Origin: Eulemur rufifrons
Lineage: Eukaryota > Chordata > Mammalia > Primates > Lemuridae
DNA length: 64,000 bases
NCBI RefSeq assembly: GCF_041146395.1
Contig: NC_090989.1
Span: forward strand, 48,696,501-48,760,500
Direction of reading: 5' to 3'
Under the pieces are notes generated by a model, which had not been told where the DNA came from, did not search any database, and saw only the letters and a program-made list of their open reading frames with translations. Position 1 is the first letter of the stretch. Every line of letters begins with the position of its first letter. Of the stretch, positions 11,140-25,009 are shown piece after piece. Both the position numbers and the translations under genes were made by a program.

Positions 11140-11645
11140 TCTTTATTCTTTCATTTAAAACCATTTCGTGAGTGTCTATTAGGTGCAAGGAACACATTTA
11201 GATAGCAGGAATGAATCAAGCAGAGTAAATTAAACTGTCTAGAATCAGATAATTAAAAATTAAAATAAAATATATAATATGTTAGAAGGACTTAAGTACT
11301 ATGAAGAAGAATGAAACCAGGATAAAGAGACAGGGAAGTGTGTGATGTGGTGGTGGTGAGAATGGCAGATGGTGAATAGCAGCTTTGAATAGGGGGCCCA
11401 GGAAAGATCTTGCTGTGAAAGTGACATTTAAATAAAGATCTGAAAGATTGAGTGCACCACGTGGATAGCTGAGGAAAGAGGGAGCAGAATGTGCCTCGGT
11501 CACAGGTGTACCTCCCTGTTTGACAAATAAGAAGAAGGTCAGCGTGGCTGAAGTAGAGTGAACAAGGGTTAGAGGAGTAGGAAGCAAGATCAAAGGGCCA
11601 GAGGGGAGAGAGAATGGAGGATCTCATGGGCCACTGGAATAACTC
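11140..11645 (+). repeat. L2 LINE fragment
   Basis: The sequence follows the known L2 order: 'gtgagtgtctattaggtgcaagg', a spaced 'ttaagtactatgaagaaga', 'gtgacatttaaataaagatctgaaagattgag', and 'gaaggtcagcgtggctgaagtagagtg'. Less AT-rich than its surroundings. The minus-strand frames at 11282-11654 are chance translations of it. Confidence 0.7.
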
Positions 11646-12584
11646 TGGCTTCACAATGTTGTCATAAGGCTTTCACAAAAGATCCTCATATACCATGTGG
11701 GCTTCCTGTCTACATAACATTTGGCTCTATGGACGAGGAAGTTATAAATATAATAATTAAATAGTAGAAAATGTAATTTCTTATAGTGTAAATATAAGTA
11801 AAACCTTGAGTTTTCTATCTTACTATGTAATTGCCACACTCAGTGGAAAAAAAAATACTGTATGTTATCTTGCAGCAGCTAAACAGAATTGGAACAAACT
11901 ATATATGAGAAAAGTGCTTTGCTATGAGCCACAGAAGACCTTTGAAATACCAAAGATGAAGAAAAGCAGTCAGAGGAAAAGGACTAGAAAAATTTTCAGA
12001 GGTCATAAAATTGTACATTAGAGTCATAAAAAAGGCAACATTGTGTACCTCAGACTACCTCAACTCCTTTAGCTCACTGCCAAACTTTTCTTTAACAAAA
12101 GTTGGTTTGTCTTATTCTGTACGAGTCACAGTAACAAAGAAACACTTATCTACATACTACCACATAAAGGGATAAAACAACACATCAAAGATCGAATCAT
12201 CAGAGAAGTTACTCAAGAAATGGAGGAAGAGATTACACGAGCATATCTTCTTAGTCTCAAAGAACTCACATGTAATATGTGCTTGCTAAGGGACTTTAAG
12301 AATTCATGAAAGAAATAGTTAAGACAAACAAGACCTTAAAAGAAAACTAGTATATTTGAGAAAAAAATAGGAGAAAAAATAGAGGAAAAAATATTAAAAT
12401 AACAAATGCACAAGAAAGAAACAAAAATAGGAAAAAAGAGTAAAAACAGCAAAAGACATAGGGACAGGCTTGAATAAATCACAGAGAATGACTTAACATT
12501 AATAACAGTGATTATAAAATGATTATAAAGAAGATAATGTTTATGGAAGACAGATAATGTGATATAGCTTACTTGTGGTTGCTT
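11646..12584. other. Non-coding A-rich DNA
   Basis: Very A-rich from about 12100 to 12550, with many GAAA and AAAAAT runs. No repeat family assigned. The frame 11806-12021 is Lys-rich and unrecognised. Confidence 0.5.
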
Positions 12585-12885
12585 TTAAAAAATTTTTTAT
12601 TTTAGCATATTACAGGGTTACAAATATTTAGATTACATATATTGCCTTTCCCTCACCCAAGTCAGAGTTTCAAGTGTATCCATCCCTCAGATGGTGCACA
12701 CCGCACCCATTAGGTGTGAATATACCTATTCCCTACTCCCGCCTCCCACCTGCCTGACAGCAATGAATGGTATTATTATATGTGCACTTAAGTGTTGATC
12801 AGTTAATACCAATTTCATGGTGAGTACATGTGGTGCTTGTTTTTCCATTCTCGTGATACTTTACTTAATAGAATGGGCTACATCT
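12585..12885 (-). mobile_element. L1 3' end, antisense, lemur-type 3' UTR
   Basis: T/A-rich start ('ttttttattttagcatatta'), then 'cagggttacaaatatttagattacatatattgcc', 'agtcagagtttcaagtgtatccatccctcag' and 'ggtgagtacatgtggtgcttg'. These match the other lemur-type L1 3' UTRs at 45406 and 62138. 5' truncated; target duplication not seen. Confidence 0.85.
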
Positions 12886-14121
12886 CTTGAATAAGGAAAT
12901 AAAGAACATTTTTTAAAAAATTTAAAATATGATAGAAAAAAACTTTTTTTTTGTAAGAGAAAGAAAAGTGAATTTCTTTTTGTAGAAAGGGCATAGAACC
13001 ATACCAGCAAAAAATAATGCAGAATGATCAACTTAAGCATATATCTGACAAATTTACTGTAGTTTTAGGATGAATTAAAAGGTCTATGGCTTACATCAGG
13101 AAAAAGGAGCCATGTAGAAGAAGGAAAACTCAAGATGACCTTATCCTTGTCCACATCAATCTGGAAGAGAGAAAAATGTTCTCTACCAAAGTTTGAGGAA
13201 AGGAAGGTTTTAAGAATTCTATTCCAAATAGAGTTGTCCTTCAAGTATAATGCAAAATGCATTTATGTATTCAGAAAATCCAGAAATGAAGCACTCATAA
13301 TTCACTCTCAGAAAACTGCCAAAAATTATTACAGCAAATAGGTAAATCTAAAAAAGCAATTTAGTAATAGAGGTGCTGTGATAAAGTGACCGATGATAAT
13401 CATTCAAATATATTTAAATACAGAACTAAGACTGATCAATCTTGCCAACCATGGCAGATCTTGAAATGAGTAGAATATTTTAGATACCAAGAGACCATGT
13501 GGCATTCTGAAAATTCACCTTCTGTCAGATAGTCTGACTTTCCTCACACATGTGACTACAAGTCTCCAGCACCATCATTTCTAAAGTTAAAAATGAATGT
13601 AAACCACTCTGGCCTCAGAGAAAATGTTCATGGATGGATATCATGGATGAAGTGTAATGGGGCCTCATTCCAAAGCACATCCTAAAAGTTAATATGTAGC
13701 ATACTTTTTGTGCCTCTAGAGTTACAAGAATACACAAACTTTATTCAGAATCACTCCTTGGCTTTGGTTAGTGAGTAAGTTGACTGCTATGGTCACCATC
13801 ATCTGTACGATTGAATTTTTTAACTGGACAGTTTTGTTGATTCAGTTGTCTGATATAATTTTTAAATATCAAAACTTTATTTCCCATATGAGTAGCCTTC
13901 AATAGCTGGCAGGGATTCAGATTGGAAAACTGATGAAGTTCACTGGCATGGGACACATTTTGGAAGCAGGTAAATAAAAAATGAGAACAAACTAACCAGA
14001 AGTGAAATCATATTATCCTTAGATAAGAATAGGCTCAGGAAAGTCCCTTGGCCATTTCCAGATTATTTCATTCCCTCATGACATATGACAACACAACACA
14101 TTGGCTCTTATCCTCTTATAC
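12886..14121. other. Non-coding AT-rich DNA
   Basis: A-rich around 12900-13000. The overlapping frames at 13065-13341 on both strands match no family I know. Nothing else recognised. Confidence 0.55.
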
Positions 14122-14123
14122 TA

Positions 14124-15381
14124 TGAGGGGACTTCAAAAAGCTCCTGGAAAATGGAATGAAAAGATAAAAATAGGAAATGTAAACTTTATTTTTCAATGT
14201 ATACTCCATCAAGGTCAAGACACTTGTAAGCGATGATACTAGCCATTCAGATCATCCCTAAAGGACTGAGAATTCTGGTTATACAACCATGTCAATATGT
14301 TCTTTTTATATATTATTAGCTGAAGAAAAATGGGCGCTCTTTAGAGAATTTTTTATCATTAGGAGACAAAAGGAAGTCAGAAGGAGCAAAATTAGAACTG
14401 TAAAATGAATGCCTAATGATTTCCTATCAAAACTCTTACATCAAAAATTGCCATTTTTAGGTGTGAGGACTGAGCAGGAGCATTGTGGTAGAGAAGCACT
14501 CTCTGGGGAAGCTTTCCCAGGTGTTTTTCTACTAAAGCTTTAGCTAACTTTCTCAAAACACTCTCATAATAAACATAGGTTATTGTTCTTTGGCACCCCT
14601 GAAATTCAGCAAACAAAATGCCCAGAGCATCCGCCAAAATGTTGCCATAACCTTTGCTTTTTACCATCTATTTTTGCTTTAACTAGACCATTTCCACCTC
14701 TTGTTAGCCATTGATTTGATTATGCTTTATTTTCAGGATACTACTGCTAAAGACAGGTTTCATCTCTTGTTACAATTCTTCGAAGAAATGCTTCAGGATC
14801 TTAATCCCATTTGTTTATAATTTCCATTAAAAGTTCTGCTCTTGTCTGCCACCAATCTGGGCACAATGGTTTTGTTACTTATCAAGTGGAAGTTTTACTC
14901 AACTTTAATTTTTCAGTCAGAATTGTGTAAGCTGAACCAATTGAAATGTTGATGTGTTGGCTATTGTTTCTTCTGTTAACTCTTGATCCTCTTAAATTAG
15001 GGCAAGAACAAGATTAATTTTTTTCTGCAAATGGATGTGGATAGTCTACTACTGTGGGGGTCCATTTTCAACATTGTCTTCTCCCTTCTTAAAGCAAGTT
15101 ATCCATTTGTAAACTGCTGATTCCTCTGGGTCATTGTACCTATGACATTTTTACAAAGCATCAATGATTTCACCACTCTTCCACTCAAACTACTATAAAT
15201 TTGATGTTTGTTCTTGCTTCAATTTTTACAGAAATCATGGTGCTACTATAGGAGCTCTTTTTAAACTGATATCTTATCATTCTTCATGCCTTAAACTAGA
15301 TCTTTTTTTAAATATGTTATAACAAGTTAGTATGAGGTTATTCTGGTGCAAAAATTTTTGGAATCCATATATAGTTCTTTT
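14124..15381 (-). mobile_element. Hsmar2-like mariner transposon, antisense
   Basis: The left edge GAGGGGACTTCAAAAAGCTC follows a TA at 14122-14123 and matches the Hsmar2-type terminal repeat (GAGGGG..TTCAAAAAGTTC). At about 1.26 kb this is close to full mariner length. The minus strand encodes fragments of an irritans-type transposase. The right terminal repeat near 15340-15381 is much decayed ('ggtgcaaaaatttttggaatcc', then 'agttctttta'). It ends against an old L1 3' end. Confidence 0.8.
14413..14667 (-). pseudogene. Hsmar2-like transposase fragment
   Basis: An 84-codon open piece of mariner transposase. It shows DALGILFAEFQGCQRTITY (family form: D..GILFIDFL.KGRTI), YYESVLRKLAKALVEKH, and then LLYHNAPAQSS at residues 58-68 where active enzymes have H-D-N-A-P-x-H. 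The catalytic Asp before Asn is gone, and the His after Ala is Gln. More of the gene is present upstream on the minus strand (15300 to 14670) but broken by stops and frameshifts. Inactive. Confidence 0.8.
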
Positions 15382-15387
15382 ATAATA

Positions 15388-15720
15388 TGCATTTTTTAAT
15401 TTTTAATTTTTAATTATTATGGGCACATAACAGTAGTGTATATTTATAGGGTACATGTGATGTTTTGATATGGGCATACAATGTGAATTAATCAAATCAG
15501 GGTAATTGGGGTATCCATCACCTCAGGCATTTAATATTTCTTTGTGTTAGGAATATTCCCATTCCACTCTTATAGTCATTTGATAGTATACTGTAATTTA
15601 TTTTTGACTGTTTTTTTCCATGAGCTTTTTAAATCCCCTAGAATTATATATAGTAGTACTAGCCTTATCTGTTACTGGAAGTTAAATTGCATTTTACAGT
15701 ACTCCATGACCACAATAGTA
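15388..15720 (-). repeat. Old L1 (L1MA/L1PB-type) 3' end, antisense
   Basis: 'tttaatttttaattattatgggcacata' followed by 'tatttatagggtacatgtgatgttttgatatgggcatacaatgtg' and 'ggtatccatcacctcaggcattta' is the classic antisense L1M 3' UTR. The section after 15545 still follows the consensus loosely ('attccactcttatagtcattt'). Confidence 0.8.
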
Positions 15721-16362
15721 AAAGGTATACCTTTACAGAGTCATTCTCATTCAGATAACAGGTTGTTTTCCTGGACAATGGTGCCACTGAATTATCCAAC
15801 ATTAAGAGTTTTACTTAGTACACAAATGATCATGAAACACATTTAAAACACAGATCTGTTTAAAACAAAAGGAAGATATTTTGAATTAAAAAATAGCCTA
15901 CTACTTTTCCCACTAGTTCCAATAGCAGAACACAGGAAGATTCCTTAAGTCTGGGTCCCAGAGCCTCAGTAAGTCTCATCTTAGTATATGTGAAGCACCA
16001 GAATGACCCTGTAGAGAGGAGATCCCTAAGCCACAGTAATATCAGCAGTGTTCCCTTGGTTCATCCTGGGTATTTGGATTAAAGGAACAGGCTTCAGGGT
16101 ACTTTACATTATTTAATTTTGGACATTCTTCTGCTTAGGACAATCTAGATTTTTAGTACATAAAGCTACAAACAAATTGTCTTATTGTAGTAGTGTAAAT
16201 ATCTTATTTAAATTATAGTGAAAAAAATGAAGGAGCCTATGGATTTTAACAAGTTATGATGATACAATGGATGAGGAGACAAAAGCTTTTTTCAAAACTA
16301 AAGAAAAAAGATATTCAAACCCTATTCTTTGCACCTATTATTAAAGTCACGAGATTGCATCT
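15721..16362. other. Non-coding DNA
   Basis: No repeat or gene recognised. The frame starting at 16256 runs into the Alu and is not a gene. Confidence 0.55.
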
Positions 16363-16375
16363 AAATATCTTTGTG
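16363..16375 (+). repeat. Alu target-site duplication, left copy
   Basis: AAATATCTTTGTG, identical to 16721-16733. Confidence 0.95.
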
Positions 16376-16720
<345 letters not shown>

Positions 16721-16733
16721 AAATATCTTTGTG
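16721..16733 (+). repeat. Alu target-site duplication, right copy
   Basis: AAATATCTTTGTG, a perfect match to 16363-16375. Confidence 0.95.
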
Positions 16734-18420
16734 AAGGGTATTAAAAATGAAGCTAGAATGAAAAATGTAATAAAAGCAAAGGGTAGAAAACATACACCAG
16801 AAAAAAAATCACCGTACACTGTGGTCTGAAGTTTTCCAGTAAAATTCGTTTAGAATAACTACATAAACCCATCTGGTTCATTGACTTTTTGATGGTGTAC
16901 ATTTGTCCTTTCAGATCTTATATTGAATATAATATATCACCATATATGGAATGGATATAGTTTTTATCAGAGAGTAAGAGAAAATGTTAGATCATATCAA
17001 GCTGAAAAACTATGAGCTTCAGAAAGAAATTGGGTATTCATGCCAGAGAAAGAAATATTCTGTTAAAACATTGACTTTCAGTGTTTTCAGCAGGACACGT
17101 ACTTAAATAAATGCCTCTGTGCAAAACTTCTTGTAAAATCTTCACTTTTGTGAGTTATAGATTGGTTGGTCTTGGATTTGGGCTTTTGTTGAAAACAGTT
17201 ACATGTTGTATATCAATTGTTTAAATGTTTCCTCTTTAGTAAATTTACTTCATTTGTTGAAATTGATTTTTATTAGAAAAATTTCCTTGAAAATCCAAAC
17301 TCAGTCTTAAGTACATTTCTCAAATAAGATTTAGCTTAAATTTCACATTTTACCCAATTAATTAATTGAAATCATAGAGAAGATGTAAATTTTATAACAT
17401 GACTACTCATTACAATAAGCCTGCTCTAAATCAAACCTTTTATAGTTAACTTCAGTAGGAATAAGGATTACTTTTCCAAGACCTAGAGAATTATGTGAAA
17501 ATGAATTAAGACTGCTTTATCTATTAAGCAAATCACAGATTCTGTCATACATTCCTTCAACTGAAATCAAACAGAAAATGCTCTTAATAAGAAGGAATAA
17601 TACCTCATAATTTTAGACAACTAAGTTGCTAATAGAGTGATAAATTTTAAGTCTCATATTAAGCACATAGGCCAAAGGTACAGGAAATAGGAAACTGATT
17701 GGCATGCAATGTTTAAATACTTTAAGATAAAGGAAAATTGTGTTTGTTTGCAACTAATTGAAATTTTTGTGCATTCTTAAAAGACAAATTTTCTCTTTTT
17801 TAAATACTCATTTTAAACTGTGTTATATTTTCAATTTAAATACATATGCAATTGTCACTGCTGCCAAATATAATATGAACATGAAATTTAATTTTACATT
17901 TGTGTGAAAGTGAATGTAATAGAACGATTTCCTCTTTATTTTTGATTCTGATGCTTATCCTCCTCTCTGGAGAGAATATCTGGTTTTTTTAACCATGCAA
18001 ACAACACAGCTAAACATTTAATCAACTTTGAAACAAAATTACTGATTTAAAACAAAATCATGAGAAGAAAATAATAAAATAGAAATACGTCAGAACTGTA
18101 TTGAAAATTATACAAAGGGAGGAATAAAGGGAAAATCTAGTCCTCCTAGATAATATATCCTATTTTTTAAAGATATGGTAATTTAAACAGCAGCTTAATA
18201 ACACTAGACTAGAAAACTCAAAAGAAGAAACAGAAAAGTTACTTCAAAAACCGTATTAGATATAGGTAGCAGTTAACATATTAGAAGCGGCCATGACTCA
18301 CTGCTGTGTAAAAACTACAAATCAAATACAAAATAAAAAAAGCATAGAAACCCTGATGTATAAATGGATAATGAACTCACACAGTATAGTTACTAAAGAA
18401 GGAATATCGATAGGGAGTAT
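16734..18420. other. Non-coding AT-rich DNA
   Basis: No gene or repeat recognised over about 1.7 kb; possible undetected old repeats. Confidence 0.55.
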
Positions 18421-18895
18421 ATGACTTTGCTGGGGCTGCCATAACAAAATACCACAAACTGGGAGGTTTAGAACAAGAGAAGTTTATTGTGTTTCAGTTC
18501 TGAAAGCCATAGTCCAAGATCAAGGAATAGGCAGCGTCTGTTCCTTTTGAGAGCTGTGGAGAAGAAATCTGTTGTATGCTTTTCCCCTAGTTTTTGGTCC
18601 TTTGCCAGAAATTTTTGGCCTTCCTTGGCTTCTGCTGCATCATTCTGACCTTTGCCTTCACATTTACACGACATTGTCCCTGTGTTTGTGTCTGTATCCA
18701 AATTTTTCCTTTTTATAAGAACACTAGTCATATTGGATTAAGGACTTACCCTACTCTAGTATGCCCTCATGATAACCTAAGTATATCAGCAATGACCCTA
18801 TTTCCCAATAAGATCATATTCTAAGGTACTGAAGGTTGAAACTTTATCATATGAATTTGGGGGAAAGAAAATTTAACTCGTACCAGGGTGTAAGC
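18421..18895 (-). mobile_element. MLT1-type solo LTR (ERVL-MaLR), antisense
   Basis: Reverse orientation of the MLT1 LTR. The plus strand starts with 'ggggctgccataacaaaataccacaaactgg' and 'agtttattgtgtttcagttctgaaagcc', and ends with 'ataagatcatattctaaggtactgaaggttgaa' and 'catatgaatttggggg'. About 470 bp, near full LTR length, with no internal retroviral sequence, so a solo LTR. The short frames over it are chance. Confidence 0.85.
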
Positions 18896-19309
18896 TCCTA
18901 AATATAAATTCTACTTTGCATGTAATGAAAGAATTTCAAATTAAAATTAACAGTATAATACCATTAAAATAAATAAATATTTACATTATTATATAATGAC
19001 AAATCACTTCCATAAACTCCTGGTGACTTTTCAAGTCTGTGCTATCTTCCTGGCGGAAGGGTGGAATCTGTCAAAATGTACCAAATATCTTCTAATTCTG
19101 TATTTCACTCATCAGTTAGCATGTGAGAATATCTTCAAAGAAAATTATTTTGAAAGTACTTATATGTTTTCAGAAAGATGTTCCTCAAGACATTTTTTTA
19201 AGAAATACTGGAAAAATGATTTCCAACTTTAGGGAAAAATGGAGAAAATTGGCTGTTGTGAAAGATATATAAGCTCTAGACATTAAATAATTGTGGCTAA
19301 TTTCTTTAG
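18896..19309. other. Non-coding AT-rich DNA
   Basis: Nothing recognised. The frame 18996-19232 (78 codons) has no family motif. Confidence 0.5.
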
Positions 19310-19562
19310 AGAATTACTAATATGCTAGATATTAATCTAAGCACTTTATTTGTATTAACAGAGAAAAAATTTATAAAGACCCTATGAGGCATAAGCTATT
19401 ATTATTCCTGTTTTATTTTTTATAAGCTTTAGGTGTAGAAAAGTTAAATAACTTGTCTAAGGTCAGTCACCTAGTTCTGTAAATAACAAAACTGGGATTA
19501 AAACCCAGGCAGTATGGCTCCAAAATCCATCTTCTTAACCACGTTGCTGTAATGACTTTAAA
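19310..19562 (-). repeat. MIR SINE, antisense, nearly complete
   Basis: The antisense MIR order is clear: 'taagcactttatttgtattaac', 'accctatgaggcataagctattattatt', 'gaaaagttaaataacttgtctaaggtcagtcacctagt' and 'gggattaaaacccaggcagtatggctcc', ending in 'cttcttaaccacgttgctgt'. Confidence 0.85.
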
Positions 19563-22104
19563 GACATATTGAATTATGTATAACTAGGTTGTTTAAATGA
19601 AACAAAGTATAATATTAACATTTATTATAGTGTTCAGTTATTTGTACTGGAAAATAAGTCAGGAAGATAATATGCTAAAATATTAACATCTGTTGCCTTG
19701 GAGTTATATGATTATCAGTGATTTTTATTATTACTTGGACTATTGGTATGCTTTTCTAATATATTTAAAATTTTTAAATGGGACATTAAAAATACTGAGG
19801 TGTTTATATACATTTTTGATATGTGATGTTTACTGGATCAAATGCAATAGTAAGTGAGATACTTGGTAATTTAAACTTCTGCACCTCTCTAGGTAAGCTC
19901 TTGTTTTCTCAATTCAAGCTCCAGGGAGTTAGATACACTGACAAAATATAAATAGATTACATGTTTTGTGTAATTAACCTAGGGTCACTATCTATTAGAG
20001 TTTAGTTTGCATCGCTACCTTGGGGAACTATGGAACACCCAGGGTGCTTCATGTGACCTAATTTGCATACATGACCCTGTGCCCCTGATGTACAGGCATA
20101 TTCCAAAGGAATTTTAGCCTGTTGCTAGGCCCTCTGGTTACTTGATTTTGGTGACTACCACACAGAATTATATTCACTAAAACATTCTTTAAAAAAAATT
20201 TCAGATTTTTCCCCAGCATCATAGTGTATATTGTACTTATTGCCTGAATGTTGAATGTGATACTAAAGGGAGAGGGATGCAACTGAAGTATGAATTAGTT
20301 GCAACAGAATATAGTCAGTTATGTCAATTATTAAACAAAATCATCTTTATTTTTGGTTAATTGTGACTTCAAACAAGACCAACATGTGACATTATCTTGT
20401 TTCAACCTCTGTTGCTTCATATCCAGTTGTGTGCTTCAAACCCAGATATTTAAAAGTTATAATTTCATTCAATATTTCTTTCTAAGAATGTGATATATTG
20501 CATTGTAAAAGGTTTATACCTCTAAAATAATTTAGGAAGACTTCAGGGAAATCTCTTAAACCTTGGGGAAAAATTGAATAAAATGCTAAAGAGCAATATT
20601 TCTGGTAACAAAGGAGAAATTCAAATTTTAGAGCTGAGACATCAAGTCAGAGTTAAATCAGTCACAAGGCTGATAATTTAAGCACCCAAGATTTTGTCCT
20701 GATAACATTCTGCATCATTCAAGCCAAAAGTCAAAATTTCCTGTGCAAACTAGAAGACAACTAGAAGAGCTTTTTTAATAAAGGTACTGTTGTCTATGTT
20801 GGAGAGAAAAAATGTAAAAGAATGAAATTTTTTAATAGCTTCCAAAGATTAGAACTTTAAGATGTTCTTTCTGAAAAATGTTTGGGTCTAGCTTTACTTG
20901 AAATTTGGAGTCTGATCAAGTTTATTTTTATTCTGTGAGGATTTTCAGTTATGGGTGTCTTATGTTTTTAGCATATCCAGTTTAATCATAGGTCTTTATG
21001 TAATAACTTAATCCAAAAAACATAATATCAATCATTCACACTAACATATGAATTTAAAACAATGGATCTCTTCTTTGTATTAAAACCATCTCAAAAAATA
21101 GTTGTTCTCTCTACACATAAAACTAGCCTCGAGTTAGAAGATTCAGACTAATGTTTACCAGTGTCATATGTCCTTGCATTATTAAAATAACAGGTTAATC
21201 AGGTCAGCTGTCATTTTAACATGCAGAAAAAATAGCCAAAATTATAATCTAAGGCATAGCTTTAAATTTAGTATGCCAAATATGTAGTTAACACCAAAGG
21301 TTTTAGGACATTTTTCTACTTTATGTTATGTATGTGTAGAGGGCAATACATTGTTTAGAACACAAAGGTGACAAGAATCAGAAAATTTTTTCCCTTCGCT
21401 TATACTCACTTTCTTTAATTTAACATCATGTCTTTTATTCAAAGATCAATATTTAGCCACAGAAAAACCTGGCACATATTCCAACTAGTTGTGACCTGTG
21501 AGAACTTTTGTTCACTGTGGTTTAGACATAAGGTAGAATATGGGCAAGCATCCAATTCAAAGTCTCATTTCAGATGCTAACATTTGGGGCAAAACTATAG
21601 AAAAAGATGTGAGAGAAGAAAGAGCTTGAATGGGTCTGATTTACAAAAGTAAAAAATAAATAAATAAAAAGGAGACCGTGTACATGAAGACAAACCTGCT
21701 CTATTTTATATTTTGGCTTTCATGTGCTTCAAGTAAATGAAGTCCTATCACCTAGAAGTTCTGAGGGAGCCCTTCCATGCAAGAATTTTGCCTTCTGTGT
21801 GCCAGATTGTGATTGATGCCTACGGTGTATTTTCCTCCTCTCCCCAAGTTTGGAGCCTCTTTGTGACCAGTTGATTTTTATCTCACATCCCAGTTCTGAT
21901 AATTGAGGGTTTTCTCTGCTCTAAAACCTTCCCTTGATTATCTGATGACTGTCTTGTGCTTACAGAATTAGACTCTTCTCCCTTCCTCCCGTGCCTCAAT
22001 TTGCCCAAGTTTCTGGGTCGTCAGTGTCCATCCTCTCTACTCCAATGTACTAACCCACAAAGTTTTCCAAGTAGATCTATTATTGTGCTGATAATGCGGA
22101 AAAC
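19563..22104. other. Non-coding AT-rich DNA, no repeat recognised
   Basis: About 2.5 kb without a recognised element. The part 21720-22080 is less AT-rich and looks like unique sequence. The 74-codon minus-strand frame at 20058-20282 is unrecognised. Confidence 0.55.
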
Positions 22105-22400
22105 TTTTGTTCATCCCATTATTAATACTTATTAATGCCTATTGTGTGGCATGCAATATTCTAGGTAATGGGAACATAGAGATAAAACATAATTTCTAGC
22201 CTCAAGGAGTTTTCAGTGTAAAATAGAAAGTTCCACTTTCTGTTAGTCTATCTCTGTTTTGAGGGAGGAAAACCCAGGGAACGATGGGGAAAAGAAGAGG
22301 GGTATCCAAGGTAGATTGGCTGGCCACAGGGGTGGCATTAGAAGTCAAGGACCATTAAGAACGTGCACTTTAAGAAGGTGATGCTTGAACTGATGATATA
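22105..22400 (+). repeat. L2 LINE fragment
   Basis: 'ttattaatgcctattgtgtggcatgcaatattctaggtaatgggaacatagagataaaac' then 'cctcaaggagttttcagtgtaaa' and 'ttaagaaggtgatgcttgaactga' follow the L2 consensus order ('gtgccaggcactgttctaggc', 'ctcatggagcttacattct', 'aggtgacatttgagctga'). Confidence 0.7.
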
Positions 22401-25009
22401 AGGATTTCTTTTATTTCTATATTCACTTTTTTACCCTTGTCAGTGTATTGAAGAAGCTATAGCTCTACTGTTTATTTGAAATTAGCAATAGACTTACAAG
22501 AAAAGTGGAGGACTCTTATGAGTGTGGTAGATTGTAGGAGCAATGAACCAGGTACCATGTGTCAAGATGTTTTAGTTCAAAGTCCAGTCTTCTCTTTGAT
22601 AGCCTTTGTGACCAATTCATTCACATCTCAATGTCTAAGTTTTCATATATATAATTTCAGAGATTTGGGTGTTACCTAAAATATCTTATTTCATGAGTAA
22701 TCTCTGAGAAGTCTTATAGGATAATTGATAACCTTTCTGTAAGTGGCATTAGGAGGGAAAACTCATGAATAGAATTTGAGTCTTAGTGCCACATAAACTA
22801 CTTTCTTTCCCTGTAGCCTAACAAGAAAAGATAAATATAATATCTACCAGCCAGCTTTTTCATTGCTCTTGACTGATAAGGAACAAACTGAGCCGGGATC
22901 CTTTTCATTATCAATATGGCTTTATAGGGCAATATGTCTGGAGAGTTAATTTTTTTTAATTCTATTCATGTAAAAAAGAGAACCATACAGTTATTTTAAG
23001 CTTTACCTGTCATTCATTTTCAGAAACTTGTTCTAAATGGATATTATCTTCCAATACTATTTTGACAGAATTATAGAGAATATAGTAGAAATAAAAATAT
23101 GGGCTGTTCTTAAACAAAAGCCAAGAGCAGAAATGAAACTATAGAATTTGTGGATTTGATAATACAAACTGTAATTTCAATCAATGTGTTATAGAAAGAG
23201 CCTCAGCTCTAATAGCATAGTTTTACAAGTAGTTTAAAATACCCCATAGGAAGAGCTTAGCAAACAGAGATTGTAAGGCCATTTCAGACTTTTGTTTTCA
23301 TATCTTTGGAAGTTTAAAAGTCAACTGTGAAGTTACATTGTATATTAAAGAAGTTTCAGTATTAGTGTCATAGTCTAGGTCATAAGTCCAAAATTGGTTG
23401 ATGTAGCAGGAAATGCAATCAATATTCCTACTCATTTGACTAATTTTATACTGTAAGTAGAGGTGAGAAGCAGGAAGTTTCAGAAAGCTCTGTCATGGAG
23501 GGGTCATTGTGGAATTAATATTTGTAAGTTTTATTATACTGTTCAACCAATTAACTGCACTATGATATGAATTTATTACCAAAAAACCCAAAGATTAAGT
23601 AACTGAATAAATGATTTAAGAACTGTACATTCTGGTGATTGTAAAAATCAACTTCTATTCACAACTCAGAAGTTGCAAAGATTGGAAACTTGGATCCAAT
23701 TATTGAGATAAAAAGGTAAACTTAGGCTCTGCTGCATTATCAAGAACTGTGAAGCATATAACATTTTCCTCTATTGGACACTCACAATTTAATCTCTCCG
23801 AGATTTATTGATGATGGCAAAAGACATAAGAATCCTGATTCAGAGAAAAGAACTTTATTATCATGGCACAGCAAACAGCTTGGGCTTCACATTCACATCC
23901 GTTTTTCTTGCTCCCCAAGTTCTCTAAAGGCAGCATAGACAATTCTAAGTGAATGCTGTTCACTCAGTGACTTGGCATCACTGCTGGGGAACCCCAAGTA
24001 TAATCAACTCTAATCTTTTCTATTGAGCTACAGCAGATCTGTCTAATCTTTACTTCCTGGAGGGAGACAATGTCTCTATTTTCCAAAACCATTTGCAATA
24101 AGAGAATCCTTGAAAAGATAGTCCAAAAGCACCTCTGTGCATAACATTGCAGAAAAGCAAAAGACCCATGGATAATTAATTGCCTCCCAAGTTTCTTATT
24201 CTTGAAGAAACTTTTAGTGCAGCAAGTGTGCAGTTGGTTAGTTTGCTTATCAAGTCGTGGGCGTATTTCAAAATATTAAAAGCTTATTTTTCAATTTTTC
24301 TAAATACCCTTTTCCCATCAGCTTGGTCTTTTGGCATTTCATATAATTACCTTGCACACGTGGCCATCACTTTGCTGGCAAGCATTTAGTAATTATATTC
24401 TCAATGATCTGGCATGACATTTTGGGTTATTTGATTGTGCACTCAGTATCATCTCTAATTGTTATTAAGTTTGCTATTTCTGATTTTAATCTGAATATCT
24501 TGATAGTTTTAGCTTCTAAGTTGGGAGTTGCTAAGGCCTTTATAAAGTTAAGATATGTGTTTATCTTTCTTCACTAATTAAAAAAAGATGAAAATGCAAA
24601 TCAGGATGAAAGCTCTATTCAAGTTTTCTAGGCAAAATTTTTTGTCGTCTTTCTTTTCTTCCTTTTAGTGACACACTGCTAAAAGCACTGAGAATCATTG
24701 TTACCATTCAGATATACAATGGCGGGAAAGAGACCTGAGCCCAAGTAGGTTTTCTCTGAAAAGTTTCTATGCAGCAAACAAATACAGCAGAATCACGGTA
24801 ACACTGAGCATTTCTACTTGAATGACAAGATGAAGAACTTGTGATAAAAATGGTCTTTCTCTAATGTTATCACAAATTCCATATGATACAAAGCACCTCT
24901 CTTAACAATCAATACAGCAGTGTTTGGACATAATATGAGCACCATTATTATTTTGCTGATTTATTTAATGATTTCATGTATCCATATGGTACTGGTTATT
25001 TCTCACACG
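22401..25009. other. Non-coding DNA, no repeat recognised
   Basis: About 2.6 kb without a recognised gene or repeat. Confidence 0.55.
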
